From Sarcocystis neurona (taxonomy: Eukaryota > Apicomplexa > Conoidasida > Eucoccidiorida > Sarcocystidae), in the NCBI GenBank assembly GCA_000727475.1, contig KL647308.1, positions 1,116,001 to 1,180,000 on the forward strand: a DNA stretch of 64,000 bases, in the 5' to 3' direction. The number at the start of each line of letters is the position of its first letter. Position 1 is the first letter of the stretch. The position numbers and the translations under genes are program-made. Positions 26,501 to 38,200 of this stretch are shown here, one piece after another. Under the pieces are notes generated by a model. That model was not told the origin of the DNA. It ran no database searches and was given only the letters and a program-made list of their open reading frames with translations.

Positions 26501-28640
26501 TCATAAGTCAGCCTCGTGATCTCGGCCGTTACACAGGTACGAAAATTAGCTATAGTCTCGACCACCCGAATTACAGATACCGCGAATGGGCCATATACAC
26601 CCTCTACGTGTATAATTGTCCCACAAGGTAACGGAGACGCGGCCGCACCTTCTTACCATACGCAGTTACACGGTTCTTTCAAAACGAGCCGTGCAATTGA
26701 GTATCCAAGGGGGGATACTTATCACATTTCTCCACAAGCATGTCCCACGGACGCTCTGGTGCCCCGGCCGTCGCGTCGCATCGACGCGTAAGAAGCCGCT
26801 ACATATGTTGTCACAGAATTCCGGAGGTGATGCACTCCTGAAGATCCCAATACGGCAAATGCTGTTAAACGAATCAAGTCGGCCCATACAAGTGCATCTT
26901 GAGGGAAAGGTAGAGACCCGTCATAACGCGTGCAGACGTACACAAGTACGGAGGGAAGTGCAGTCGGCACAACACCTTCACACGCACCTATGAGACAAGA
27001 ACAGCAGAGGCGTGTTCTCAAGTAGCTGCGAGAAGGTGCCGTCGTCAAAGCGCGTCCTTTCCATAAATCCAAGTGAATGTATGCGACCAACTTCACAAGA
27101 GGTATTTCACACCACGTGTAAGCCCCTAGCAGTGTTAGGCACCGTGAAGACATCACGCAGGATATACTGGTGCCAGAGTAGGCTCTGTTGAAAAAGGCGC
27201 TTAAGTAAACTTACGTTGTCCATCGTGAGAGAAGCGGACGGCGCGACAGCCTCGTTTATGGGGACGCAGGACAGTGACTCTCGTCTCAAAGTTCTGTACT
27301 TCTTTTTTCCACGTCGCGTTATCGAAAGTTTCGTCTTCCCCCTCGCTTGACGAAGACTCGAGCGAAGAACAACCTTCACTGGAGCTGGCCTGTCCCTGCA
27401 CCTGGTCGTCTACCTCTCGGTGCTCATCCTCGTTTCTGCGTGTTGCAAACTCCGCTTCAGCGTGCGCATTATCATTTTCTGCAGGGTCTGTTACGCCTCC
27501 AGCAGGCAATCTCACTCTGATCCCTTGTCGTCTTCCCTTTCTTCTCCGGTCGTCGGTGGTCGACGCAGCAGAATCTTCCGTGTAAGTGGTACTGGTATCT
27601 TGCCGTCGATATCTCAGCTGCTGAGGCGCTTGCAAGTCCGGTCGCTGACACGCGCCATTGGGAAGCACTGGCGGTGCTTTTTCCGTGAACGACCTGTTGC
27701 TGCACTGCTCTTCTGCTGTGCGTGTACCGTTGCTCTTGCTCCGCGACGGGTCCAGGGGTGTTTCTGCACTGGTGCTGCTGCTGTCCTGCTGCTGTTCTAT
27801 TCCTGTGAAGTGGCTGCTACTGCGCTGCTGCATTCGGCGTTTCAGTCGACGTGCCCGTCGCGCAGCGGCGCGCTCCTCTCGTCTGCGCTCCCAGCAGGCC
27901 TCCAGATAAGCAGACACCTCTTCGGCAGTGGGGAGCTGGTGAATTTCGACACCGCCGTTGACCAGGCCAGCAGCAAGGAGCCCCGCCCGTGTAGAGTGGA
28001 AACATACATCGAAAACAGTGTCTCTGCACCTAACCTCCTCTAAGGGAAAGCGGTTGTGCGAGAGTTGTAAGCCTGTCCTCGTCCTTCGGTCGCTGCATCC
28101 CGCTCCCGTGCTACAGGTAGCAGAAGACCCAAGGCTGCCCCTCTCCACAGTTCTACGAGAATGAGACGTCGTCTGCTTAGCAGAAGCAAGAAAGCCGGGA
28201 AGTCTGAGATCGCTTGAAGAAGCGTGCAGGCGTGCGTTTTTACAGACTTCTGAGTGGCTGTGTGGCAGCAGAGTAGCTGGTGGATCGTACGAAGAGCGAC
28301 TGAAAAAACGTAAACCTCCCCCTGAGACGTTGTACGAGGAAGGGGAAAAACCAAGTAACTCTTGAACTGCAGGAAGAGACGAACTTGAGGATGATGAAAC
28401 GCCACGGCTGCGCTTCATGGTCCGGAGCTGACGGGGTGAACTGCCGGTTTTTGATGAACAGTTGTGGTACGTGGGAATAGTGGAGTACGCGGGAGACCGC
28501 GGGGAAGAAGGAGAGAACGACGCTGTCGACGGAGAGGACGGAGAATGCGGATGGGCAGAAGAAGAAGATGGTAGCGCAGGAGAAAGGGATGCCTTACTGG
28601 TCCTCTTTGCAGGAGGAAGCCCGACCCGGATTGACGCCAT
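20540..28640 (-). CDS. WDR55: WDR55-like WD40 repeat protein, 8 exons, 780 aa
   Basis: Coding exons from the start: 28640-27215, 26320-26230, 25593-25448, 24189-23945, 22952-22751, 22495-22421, 21690-21593, 20599-20540. They total 2,343 nt, and every intron phase matches. The first in-frame ATG is at 28640; the frame is open a little further upstream but without ATG. Residues 1-200 are Ser-rich and disordered. WD repeats then follow in the order and spacing of WDR55/Jip5: DTVFDVCFHSTRAGLLAAG (about 207), RGCRAVRFSHDGQ (463-475) continuing as RLISSSSDRRLIVSNFE, NDVVAAGDDGGCITLWDTRQ, THIVATGGDMLGVFDLRRK, KVVCGCQDGSLSIFSWGDFG, DILLTGSSDGLIRVVQVLPN, then SCSYDETISIFQ, and a C-terminus ending DKDFFEDL, the typical DDFF-type family ending. 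WDR55 is nucleolar and needed for rRNA processing and large-subunit biogenesis; that role is inferred here. Unusual: about 210 residues of low complexity (Arg-, Gln/Ser-, Asp/Glu-rich) lie between repeats 1 and 2. Confidence 0.93.
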
Positions 28641-31142
28641 CAAGTTGACGGTACCTGCTCGACGCGATGATGAAGCGTACGATGTTACGGGGTTATTGGG
28701 AGCATCCAGTCGTTCCCAACGCTGCACAAGTATCTTTGTGAGCCTTCAAGACTCGGAAGCAAAGTCTCAACGCACGCCGACGAAAAAAATAACAGGGACG
28801 CACCGATGGCACCGATGCGTAATGCATGCGCCAGACTAGTTCAGACAAGGGGGGAAAGGGATCCGGACGAACCCATGCAGTTCTTCTACGCCGTGTTAGT
28901 TGAAGAAAGAGGGAGAACCGGAATGGACAAGGATAGATACGGAGAGGAGCTACGTGCACGTCCACTCTGATGGTAAATCACTTCCGCTAGCACTCTACTA
29001 TTGTCCACAATCTGTTCTGGGCTCTGCGAACACGGTGAAGTCACCTTTTCAGTATCTCACATCCTTAGCGCGGTATAGGACAGAAAACTCACGTCACCCC
29101 AAAGAAAGCATTCTGGTACAGTGCACACTTTCTTTATAATCGTTCAGCAGTTTCGTGCTAGCGTTACAACCATCTCAAAGTTTCCGCATCCCAGGTAACA
29201 ACGCGCGAGGTGGAAAGCTCCAAGGTGACACGTGAAAGCAGTACATTTTATCAGCGCATGTGGAATGTCAATCCACAAAGGAAAAAGAAGAGTCCTCCGG
29301 TGGAGCTGCAGCGGCATAGATCTCCTTGGACTTAACGCAGCTGTTGCTGACAGCTGTGCTACTGGCGTGTCCTATACTGCCGGCAGGCCTACAGTAGATA
29401 CTCTCGGATCTGGCGATTGGATTGAAGGTGTTTTTGAATATCTGCAATCCAGTGACAATACCGAAAAAGTAAGCTGGACAGATGTCGAGATACAAGAACA
29501 GGTGCAGTTCGCTGGCCCGGCAACCCAGGCCGCACCGGGATCAGCGCCGCATGCGCTCCGGGGCTCAACGTAGATACACAGCGCACTAACAGCTCCTCCG
29601 TGTCAACAGTTTACTTAGCCCAGCCACTGGAGGTGACCACCTAAAAGTCGCGCGGCAACTCTTGTTTCTCCCGACACAGGCGGGAGACGAGCTACCAGGA
29701 CCTCAACGCACCGCCTGGCATACGAGAAGCCTCTGGTGTCTTCGGCAAGACTCCGCGGCTGAGGTACATCGTGAGTCATGTTGTGCTTGTCCCGATCGCT
29801 TCAGGCACTGACAAGTGAAGAGAGCAAACGGCATATCTGCGGCGAAAGTATAGGCATGCTGCCCAGTCCACGAGCCATTACGATGAGTCCCATCATGTTG
29901 CGTGTATCACTCCTGCTTTCTTTCGATGTGATTGATTACGTAGACAATTGGTACTTGGTACTCACTACGACATGCTCATGTGGCGGTGGGGTACGGAAGG
30001 TGAAAAGCACCTTTAAATTGAGGCAGAACTTATGGTCAGCCAACAAGAGCTGCGTCAAAGAAGCTATCCACTGCACTTACGCTCTCTGAATTTCAGGTAA
30101 CACATGTTGGGCACCGAGGTAGACAGTCTATGGCAAGCCTAGGGTTCACGGGGATCGGGCGCGTCCAGCCGTTGGGCTCCTCCTGCCTAGTCAACTGTAG
30201 ACAGCTTCAAGAGTGTGTTGCGCACAAGCAGAAATTATTTCTCAACAAAAAAGACATGAAAAATCCATTTTAGTCCAGCACCAGGGACTGCGGTCGGATA
30301 ACGGTGGAGAATGTGCTAGTTTCCCCCCCTCGTTGCCGAGATCGTACGAGAGGGCACCACCTCTGTGCTCAACATACGGGGAGGCAGTGGAAAGCGTAGG
30401 GATATGTAAGCAAATAGGTACATACTGTCCAGATCGCTGTGTACATATATGTGAGCAGACGTTCACAAGCTTTGGGCGTCCCCTGCACAGGAGGAGTTGA
30501 GTCTAAACTCTACGACGTGCGCCATCTTTCCTTTACTCGGCGGTAATCGGTAGTGACTAGAAAGCGTACGCTGCTACCGAACAGGAAGGCGATGCACGGA
30601 GCCTGCGGCTCTTTTACGGATTAAGGGAAGGTCGCCGCTCACCACTTAGCACTCGAAAAAAGCTCAAATGAACCATCCAGACTATGTGCGCGCTGTTTTC
30701 TGCCAACCCTTTGCTACATTAGGCTAATAATAGTGCCCGTTCTGCTGTCGACCACGAGGTAACAACTGCAGTTTAAGTTCAGCGGTCCGCAGCCAACGCG
30801 CCGCCATTGTACTCTGGCCAAAAGTTTGTGGCAGGATCTGGTCCGCATCGCTATCAAATGACATCGCCTGCAAACGTACTACTCGAGTCCATCACATTAG
30901 TACACGATGTCGGTCGAGAGTCAGCATGATCTCTTGAATGCAGGGTGACACCGTACAGTCATGAAGTGATGTTAAAAGTGGGCGCAGCTCAGCAGCTTGA
31001 CCTTCGTGCGCCCCATCCGTGCCTCCGGCCCAGCGACGATTTATGTGAATAGCTCGCACCGGCTCGAGTTCTGATTTTAAGTCATTGTACTCGCAGCAGC
31101 GAGCCGTTCAGCTGTACTACTCCGAAGCGTCAAATAATGTAT

Positions 31143-31178
31143 TCTTCAATGAACGCTATTCATTCGCCGCATTGAAGA
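31143..31178. other. 9-bp-stem inverted repeat
   Basis: TCTTCAATG (31143-31151) and CATTGAAGA (31170-31178), with an 18-nt loop that itself contains AATGAA/TTCATT-type symmetry. Non-coding spacer. Confidence 0.55.
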
Positions 31179-31314
31179 GAAGCCGAGTTTGCATGTTAGG
31201 CGCCCTATCTGTGTTGTTCCCCACGGTCTGCGGTGAGTCTTAACCCTTTAACCAAATGTGTTTCTCGGGCAACTTGTTTGTGACCCCACCCACGGCCGTC
31301 ATTGCTTCACTTCA

Positions 31315-31342
31315 GCGGTCCCTGTCGCTGATGAGGGACCGC
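31315..31342. other. Perfect 9-bp-stem hairpin
   Basis: GCGGTCCCT (31315-31323), 10-nt loop, AGGGACCGC (31334-31342). Like the hairpin at 33141, it carries CTGTCGCTGA at the stem/loop border, so the two may be related. Confidence 0.65.
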
Positions 31343-33140
31343 AGTTCACATCTTCTGTCATGGCCAATCACACCACCGACAAGTCATCTTAACAGACACT
31401 TGCGTCATGCGCTAACTTTCCCACCTACCTGCCGTCTGCAGAAGTCGACCCTAAGCGCCTCTAATCATAACCGTCACGTCGCTGTGGTTCCAGGTGTAAC
31501 CAGAATTTGGGCCGGAATGGATCAGAGCAGGTGTGATCCCTCTCTTGCTAGCGACCGGGGAGGGTACACATAGATCTGACAGGGTAGCGCAGCCGACTGT
31601 TTCCATCATTTCGCCAACAACAGCATCTTTGCGTGTCTGAGACCGGGAGGTAATGACCTCCGTGGGCCAGAAGAGATTGTTTGTAGTAGTGCACGAGCTA
31701 CAGTGCACAGAAGCACAGTGAATCCTGACAGAGGTAGGAGAGTGTGACGGGTTTAGGCTCTCCGTGTGCTCGTGAAGAGGCAGGGACTAGCAGTGATTCG
31801 ATCTTTTAGTAGTCTACAGCGCATCGCTCAACAGCCAATTAGACGAGAAGACGTTCCAGAAAATCATGGGCACCCCGCTGGGAGAAACGTCTCTTCACCC
31901 TGTGGAATCGCACTACCGGCAGTACCATCAGGTAAAGTGCCTTTGTCATAAACGTCTCAGACAGTCGGAGCGGTCCGTTTCGCCACACGATTTTTTAACT
32001 GGCAACATTTTCCGCACACCAACAGAGTCATGGGCTCCTTTGGCGCGCAGCAGCACGTGCGCAGCACAGGCGCCCACACAAGCGGAAGGTACATGCTCAG
32101 ATACACGCTATAAACGGAAGAATGCACCTTTACCCCAGTGAACTCGCGACCATACGGCACTTGCACGCAGTGCAAGTGGCATTGAGCCGCTTCAAACCGC
32201 TCGTAGTCGCTGAGATCAGGAGCCCTGCTCAGTGATTACCTGCCGACTGACTCTACGCCTCAATATCACTACATCTACCAGGAGCGCACAAAATGCTTAC
32301 AAGTGGCAGCACGGTCGAAATAGATCAACTTGTCAGACCACTGATTGTCGGTGAAGGACCGTCCTGACGCATTTACGACCCGCAAGAGAGCGAATGTGAA
32401 AGAAACCCACTTCCCACCTGAATGTCAGATTTTTGCGGTGAAGCGTGTTTATACACACGAAGGCGCACTATCCCACTGATGCCACTGACTGGATGTCCTT
32501 GTGGTAAGGACGGCATGAGACTCAGTTCCGTACCATGTGGAGATTTCTAACTCTAGTCCGCGCGTCCCTACTTTCCTCGAGAATTGGCTTGATTTGCAGC
32601 GTAAAGCTTGCCTGCTACCTGAAGAGGTTACCGAGAACAACGTGGTTCCCTAGCAGACGATCAACGTGTGTTGTCTTTCGCGCGCAGCCGCAGTGACCCC
32701 TTTTATTGCACGTTTTTCGGAAGCGCTGGTTTAAATAGCTGCATAAGCAACAACAGGCTGATGTGAGGACGGCATTAGTGGCTTCAGCCTGTGTACTGCT
32801 TCAGCAAACGCTCAAGTTTGCGTCTTTCCTCCGTTCCCAGCTGCAGCACCACAGGAAAGGAGCGCGCAGGAGAACACGTCACAGAGTGCATGAGAAAAGA
32901 CCTTGACTGTTCTTCCCTAGACCACGTGTCGGACTCTTTTGCTGCTCAGTAACTGGTTAGGGTTTCATCCACAACTCCAAAGAACACGCATCGACTGATA
33001 CAGCGTTGGCGGTTCATGCTGCATTCACAGGGGGGAACGAGATAGCTTTAAGAATGCTGCCGTGCAGGAGACCTGCTGAGACACTTTAGACACCCCGTGT
33101 GAATACTATTAGTGGCAGTGTACGTGCTTTCAGAAACTCT

Positions 33141-33165
33141 ACATTCCTGTCGCTGACAGGAATGT
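33141..33165. other. Perfect 11-bp-stem hairpin
   Basis: ACATTCCTGTC (33141-33151), loop GCT, GACAGGAATGT (33155-33165). The stem is perfect with a 3-nt loop, in non-coding DNA. Function unknown. Confidence 0.75.
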
Positions 33166-35239
33166 CGTATTAATACGTCACCGTCCTTCTTGCTTTTCGG
33201 AGGACGCGGTAGTTCACCGAAACAGTAGAGAACCCACGCGCAGCACGGCGTCACGCAAGGCAGAAAGGTACGAGGTGGACTTCATGCGGCGCATACGCGC
33301 AAGTGCTCTGTCAGTGGGGGAGAACCAAATTTCCGAAATCGTTCTCTCCAAATATGCAGTGTGAGATCGAATGAAATTTACCCCTGGTCTACAGTTTGTG
33401 CGCCCATCCGATATGGCAACACTATCAGAGACAGTGAGGGCTCCGCCCAGGCTTCACGTGGGCAACCCAGCACCTGCAGCGCTCACGCCTTTGTTGTCAC
33501 ACTAACACGCCACCGAATGGCTTAACAATGCTCAAGACGTTTTTCCCCACATCTACGTGATCATCTGCGCAAGTTTCCGTTCTGTACGCGTAGTGACGCT
33601 GACCTGTGCTGAGGTCAATGTGCTCTATTTAGCTTGTAGAGCAAATGTGTATATAACCATCTCAAGAAACAAATTATGTGGGAATACTGCCGCTTCACTA
33701 CGCTGTCACTAGAGGATGGGCACGCCTACTTAGTGGAGGCGTGGACATGGGAAGTTGTTAGCGTCATCCGTAAACAAGTACGACATAACGGAACTCCGTA
33801 ACACATCTTAGACGGTGGGCAGTTGAGCAGGTGGTTTTGTACGTAGGTGTCTGCGCACACCTCTGCGCGCGTGGACTCAAAGTGGTGGTGTGTGTCGGTG
33901 AACGTCAGGGTGTGCGCGCAAGCAGGTATCCTTCCGTGCCACGTACAGAGTGTATTTTTACCCGTGTGCATACACCACTGCATTGCCTACGTATCTCTGG
34001 CACAGGTGTTCTGCGACGTACTGTTGTATACTTAGGCACTGGATATATTGCTCAAGAACTGGACCACACCCGATCAAATCGTCCCTCTGTTAAAGGGCAG
34101 CGGCCTGTATGTGTTAATATGGTGGGACTTACGTGATACCACACTTGGGAACGCTCGAAAACGAACACGCAACGTGACTTTGAGGTGCTTTGACGGCCGT
34201 ATATACTTAGGTAAGACGTTGCCCAGGTGTAGGTGCACAGCGTAACCTTGGTAAAGGCCAAGCGGTGGTTCGATTGAACCCAAAGATGTTCGCGCTTATA
34301 AATGTGTTCAAGGAAAAAGTGCGCGTCGAGCGTTTGTGTGCGTACGCGTCTCCACCTGGTTGTACACTTCACGAAACACCTCGCCTACCAAATATAACAC
34401 TTTCCATATCACTTCATCACTGCTGCCTGCGTTTGACAGACTATGCATCTAGGTTTGCCGCAAATCACTGTACACGTGTATCGCGCACTAAATAGCGAGA
34501 GAAACGTGATGCCGAACTCGCGTGAGTGCATGCAAGCTACGACTGTCGGCTTGCTAAGCTGTATCACGCATGATATTTACATCGGGTGCTCCCAGTGACA
34601 ACGGGAAACAACTAATGGTTCCACGTATGTGCTGTGCAGTATACTGATATCCTTTCTACATATGTTGGCCTGAAACTATTGAACACAAAGTTATGTATCC
34701 TAAGCACCACCGATGCTCGCGGTAGCGTTGCGGTGTCTATCTAGCCTTTGGCAGGTCACCGAAAGTCAGCACCGGCGCCTTTATACGGGCTATTTTTCCT
34801 TCAGCTCCTTCTCGTTTGCTTCTCGTACGTGAGCTGGGCGCCCGCGAAGACTGCCGGTCTGCGTCGCGGCATCCGATTTTTTTACTCCTCCAGACCGGAT
34901 CATAGGAGGAAGCATCTACTCTCTGTAGATCTGCAACTTTTTTCACGTGTGTTAGATCTGCACAAGGAGGAATGATAAAGCTTATTGCGTGCTCCCGTCG
35001 CTGTACGTAGTCAAGCGAAGCACACGTCGTGAGGTGTGGTCAATGCGATGCGTTGGAGGGGACAAGGAATTCTCTCACTTCGTAAGTTTCCGTGTAAATG
35101 ACCGCCTTCACGAAGAACATGCAACACACGTCTTTTCTCAGGAACGCCTCCGCTGCCGTTGCTTCGCGTTGGGCGTGATGGATTAAATCTTCCGTGTCAC
35201 TTCGTAAATACCAGTTGCCCTACAGTGCTACGAGGAAAA

Positions 35240-38200
35240 ATGGCAATGAGCGCCCAAGCGCAGCAACCTCAGCAGCACGCCCGCAGGCAAGAGGCAGCGG
35301 ATCACAACAGCGACTTACTTCAGCGAACAGCCGACCGCAGCAGCAGCGTGCAAACAGATGAAAGAGGTTTCAGCAGAAACGGTGATAGGAGCAGACGTCC
35401 CTTTTGGCGCGTAAAGCTGAAAGTCTTCGACATCTCCAAGGGCATGGCGGAGCTCTATGGCGGATTCTTTGTGTCCGATAAGAAAAAAGGCATCTGGTAC
35501 GTGGTCGCACTGCATCCCACACAATTAATGGTGTGTATACGGGTAGGGAAACATGGAAGGCGGACTTGATTACGTGGATCGCGTGGCAGGCAAACAACCC
35601 AAGCTCGAACCTTTCACGCATGCAAGTGGTTGCGTCACCTATTTCCTTTCGTAAATGAGGCGTTCGCAGAAGTGAAGGCAAGGCTGATTTCTTTTACGCG
35701 TATTTGTAGAAGTGTCTCTGTACATACGTATGTATATATTGTATGAATATGCGGACCTCCGCCCGTCTCTGTCGCGTATGTGAACGTGCCGGTCTTCCCT
35801 TCTAATATTTTGCCCTGGGAAAGACGTTGACAGATTCATATATGTCCCACACTTTTAACGCGTTTTGTTGCCTGTACCGCAGAAAGAACGCATTCTTACG
35901 CTCCTCGCACCCCGTATGGCTGTGTCTGAGCGGTGCTGCTGCTCCGAAAAAGTTCAGGTGCTCGTGGCAGCAGGAGGTACGCGGAGTCTGCTACAGGTTC
36001 CCGTTCTCTTTTTTAGGTGGAAACGCGCTTCTCTAGTGCTTCAGGCTTCATAGTGGGTTAGGCAACGGCAGCCAGTCTTTCTTTCAGAGATGCTGAAGAT
36101 AGCTCCTCGGTGCTCTGCAATAGTTCGAAACTCAAACGAAAGCAGAGCCTGTACCAGTTAGAAGAGGAAAAGAAGCTCTGTCTTCCTGCCGGTTTGGTTC
36201 CCAGTGGTGACTGCTGCGTTGCGAGCAGAAATTGCCGCGTCTCATCGCGAACTAAGTTAAACGGTGGCGCTGCTGGTGTCCACCTTTCTGTCGAGTGCGT
36301 GTGCCAGAAGTTTGAAGACGTTCGAGAGACGTGTTTCCACAGAGACGTTGTGCATCCGGTGTTTCTTTCCACTGGGGAGAAGAAGGGGACATTTTGTTTT
36401 TCTCCGACAAAGACGGCGTTGGCACGGGAGCTACCACCACGTTGGTAAAAGATACGACCGGGAAACGGGGTGTGCGCTCTAACAGCGGCTCAGTAGTGTG
36501 GTAGAGGCGAGTTTTGACGTCTTCGTTTCGCCTTTTCCACTTTTTCTCAGGCATACAAACGTAGTGGTGTTCGGACTTGAATATTTCTACGTGTCGACAA
36601 TCTGCGTCTGCCCCGTCGGCATGGGCTGGCCGGGAGAAGAGCAGCTTAAGGAGGTGCTTGAGTAAGTGACGACAAACTCAAAATTGGGCGAGTCTTTTGT
36701 GTTTTTCCCTCTCGTGGATGTTTGACTCCTTGCGCACTAGACGGCATTCCTTTGCTTATAAAAGCCGTGGTGAAGATGAGCCGGCCTGGCTGCCTGCACT
36801 GCTTCACTGCTGTAGCTCCGTGCACGGGTGACCTTGAGCTTCAACACTCTTGCAGAAGAGGCTACTGATATTACACTTAGACGTCGGGAGGACGTGCTGA
36901 CCGCACTGTTGAACTGGTGCCTCCGGACACGACACTCCATTTTGGTAGTTCAAGGGACAGGGTGTAAATATTCTGCTAAGTACTCCGGAACTGCATTCTT
37001 GTAAAGTCTTGTAGCGGCTATGTTTTGAGCAGAACTGCGCTGGTGTGAGAATCTCCTGTCTTGAACTCTCAGCGTCGGCACCACTGAGCGCACCGCATTC
37101 GAGTTGGAGGCCTTTCTGCGTGCGCAGCAGCGTCTTTTCACTCCCGTAAGCGAAGCGTGATGTCTTCTAGGACCGTTAGAAGGTTCACGCCGCAGTTGTT
37201 GAGAATTTTGAAAAGAAGCCTTTGTATGGGAGATGTCTCCCAGATGCGGCTGACTGGCGCAGATGACCGCGTTGCTACTTTGCGACTTCTTCATGTTAGA
37301 TATACCTTCAATGCTGCACGCTGAAGCTTGTTTTCTTTTGCTTGTATCAGTGAGTGTTTGCTCCGTCTTAACACACGTGTCCTTGGCTTGGGCACTGCGT
37401 AGAGGAGGCACGTGTGAATTTCTGAAAGGACCTGAGGTGGCGGCTGCGTAGCAGCTCTTCGGTGGTCTCTTGTGGAGGTCGGAAATGAAACACAGATCTG
37501 TATTGGATCCTCAAGCCCGCGTGAAAAGCGGGACAGATGCACTGGCGGTTTTAGGGCCACTGAAAGGGGCCTTATCGCACAGTCGGTCAGTGTTTCCAGC
37601 CCGCTGTTTGCGCTTCCTTGCACAGCTGTCGATGAGGGTACCCACGTTTATGAAGGCAGCCGTTGAAATTTCAAGAAGCAATTTTCTTGATTCTCTACTG
37701 TGGAGGGAAACGCGTATTTCTGTGGCAAGCAGGCTGTACTACATGCTGTTCGGGGTGGGAGATGCTTAGACGCAACTGCGCGCCCACACCGGCGCAGATC
37801 AGGTGTATCGACATTCCTGGTCGTATGCAGGGGATTTTTTGAGTAATGCTACCTTTATTAGGTGACAACCTTCTCGAATATGTCCACTGGCCTATGCTTG
37901 GCACACCCCAACGAGATGCTGGCATTGAGCCGCGCCGCCTCTGTTGTCTTCTGCGGTTGTGTACCCTATCGTCTTCCGGCGGTTTTTTACAATGTCGATT
38001 AGACGCAGTTTTCTCTCGTCTTTTCTGCAGTGTTATGGAAGGCATCGCCCGTTCGATTTTGCGGATGCGGGTGTTTTTTTTCCGCACAGAATAAATACGA
38101 CATGTTCAAGCACAACTGCAACCATTTTTCGGACTTGGTACTGCGGTTTCTTAACCATCGACTACGCGTGCCCTCCTGTAAGCTCTCAGTAACAGAGAAC

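Larger units (their letters stand above)
28641..35239. other. Divergent spacer between the WDR55-like and DeSI-like genes; no gene recognised
   Basis: Both flanking genes start outward from here, so their promoters and 5' UTRs must lie at the two ends. Open frames inside (about 29232-29573, 31256-31573, 31451-31708 minus, 34748-34975) lack an ATG or a matching neighbour exon and resemble no family I know, so I do not call them genes. Short perfect hairpins occur at 31143-31178, 31315-31342 and 33141-33165. At 6.6 kb this is long compared with the 1.3 kb convergent spacer, so an unrecognised spliced or non-coding transcript could be present. Confidence 0.55.

Noticed and set aside
28641..28727. 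Extension of the WDR55-like frame upstream of the chosen ATG
   Set aside because: The frame is open but begins on GTG. The first ATG in frame is at 28640.
29232..29573. 113-codon plus-strand frame
   Set aside because: It opens on GTG, shows no recognised domain, and no partner exon was found. It is not enough for a gene call.
31256..31708. Overlapping plus- and minus-strand frames of 105 and 85 codons
   Set aside because: There is no family similarity, they overlap in opposite directions, and codon choice shows no clear coding bias.
34261..34280. T-loop-like sequence GGTTCGATTGAACC suggesting a tRNA
   Set aside because: It is a palindrome. No acceptor stem, D-arm or anticodon arm can be drawn around it.
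34748..34975. Frame with a signal-peptide-like stretch (LFFLQLLLVCFSYVSWAPA)
   Set aside because: The frame opens on TTG and contains no ATG or clear splice acceptor. It was kept only as part of the spacer.
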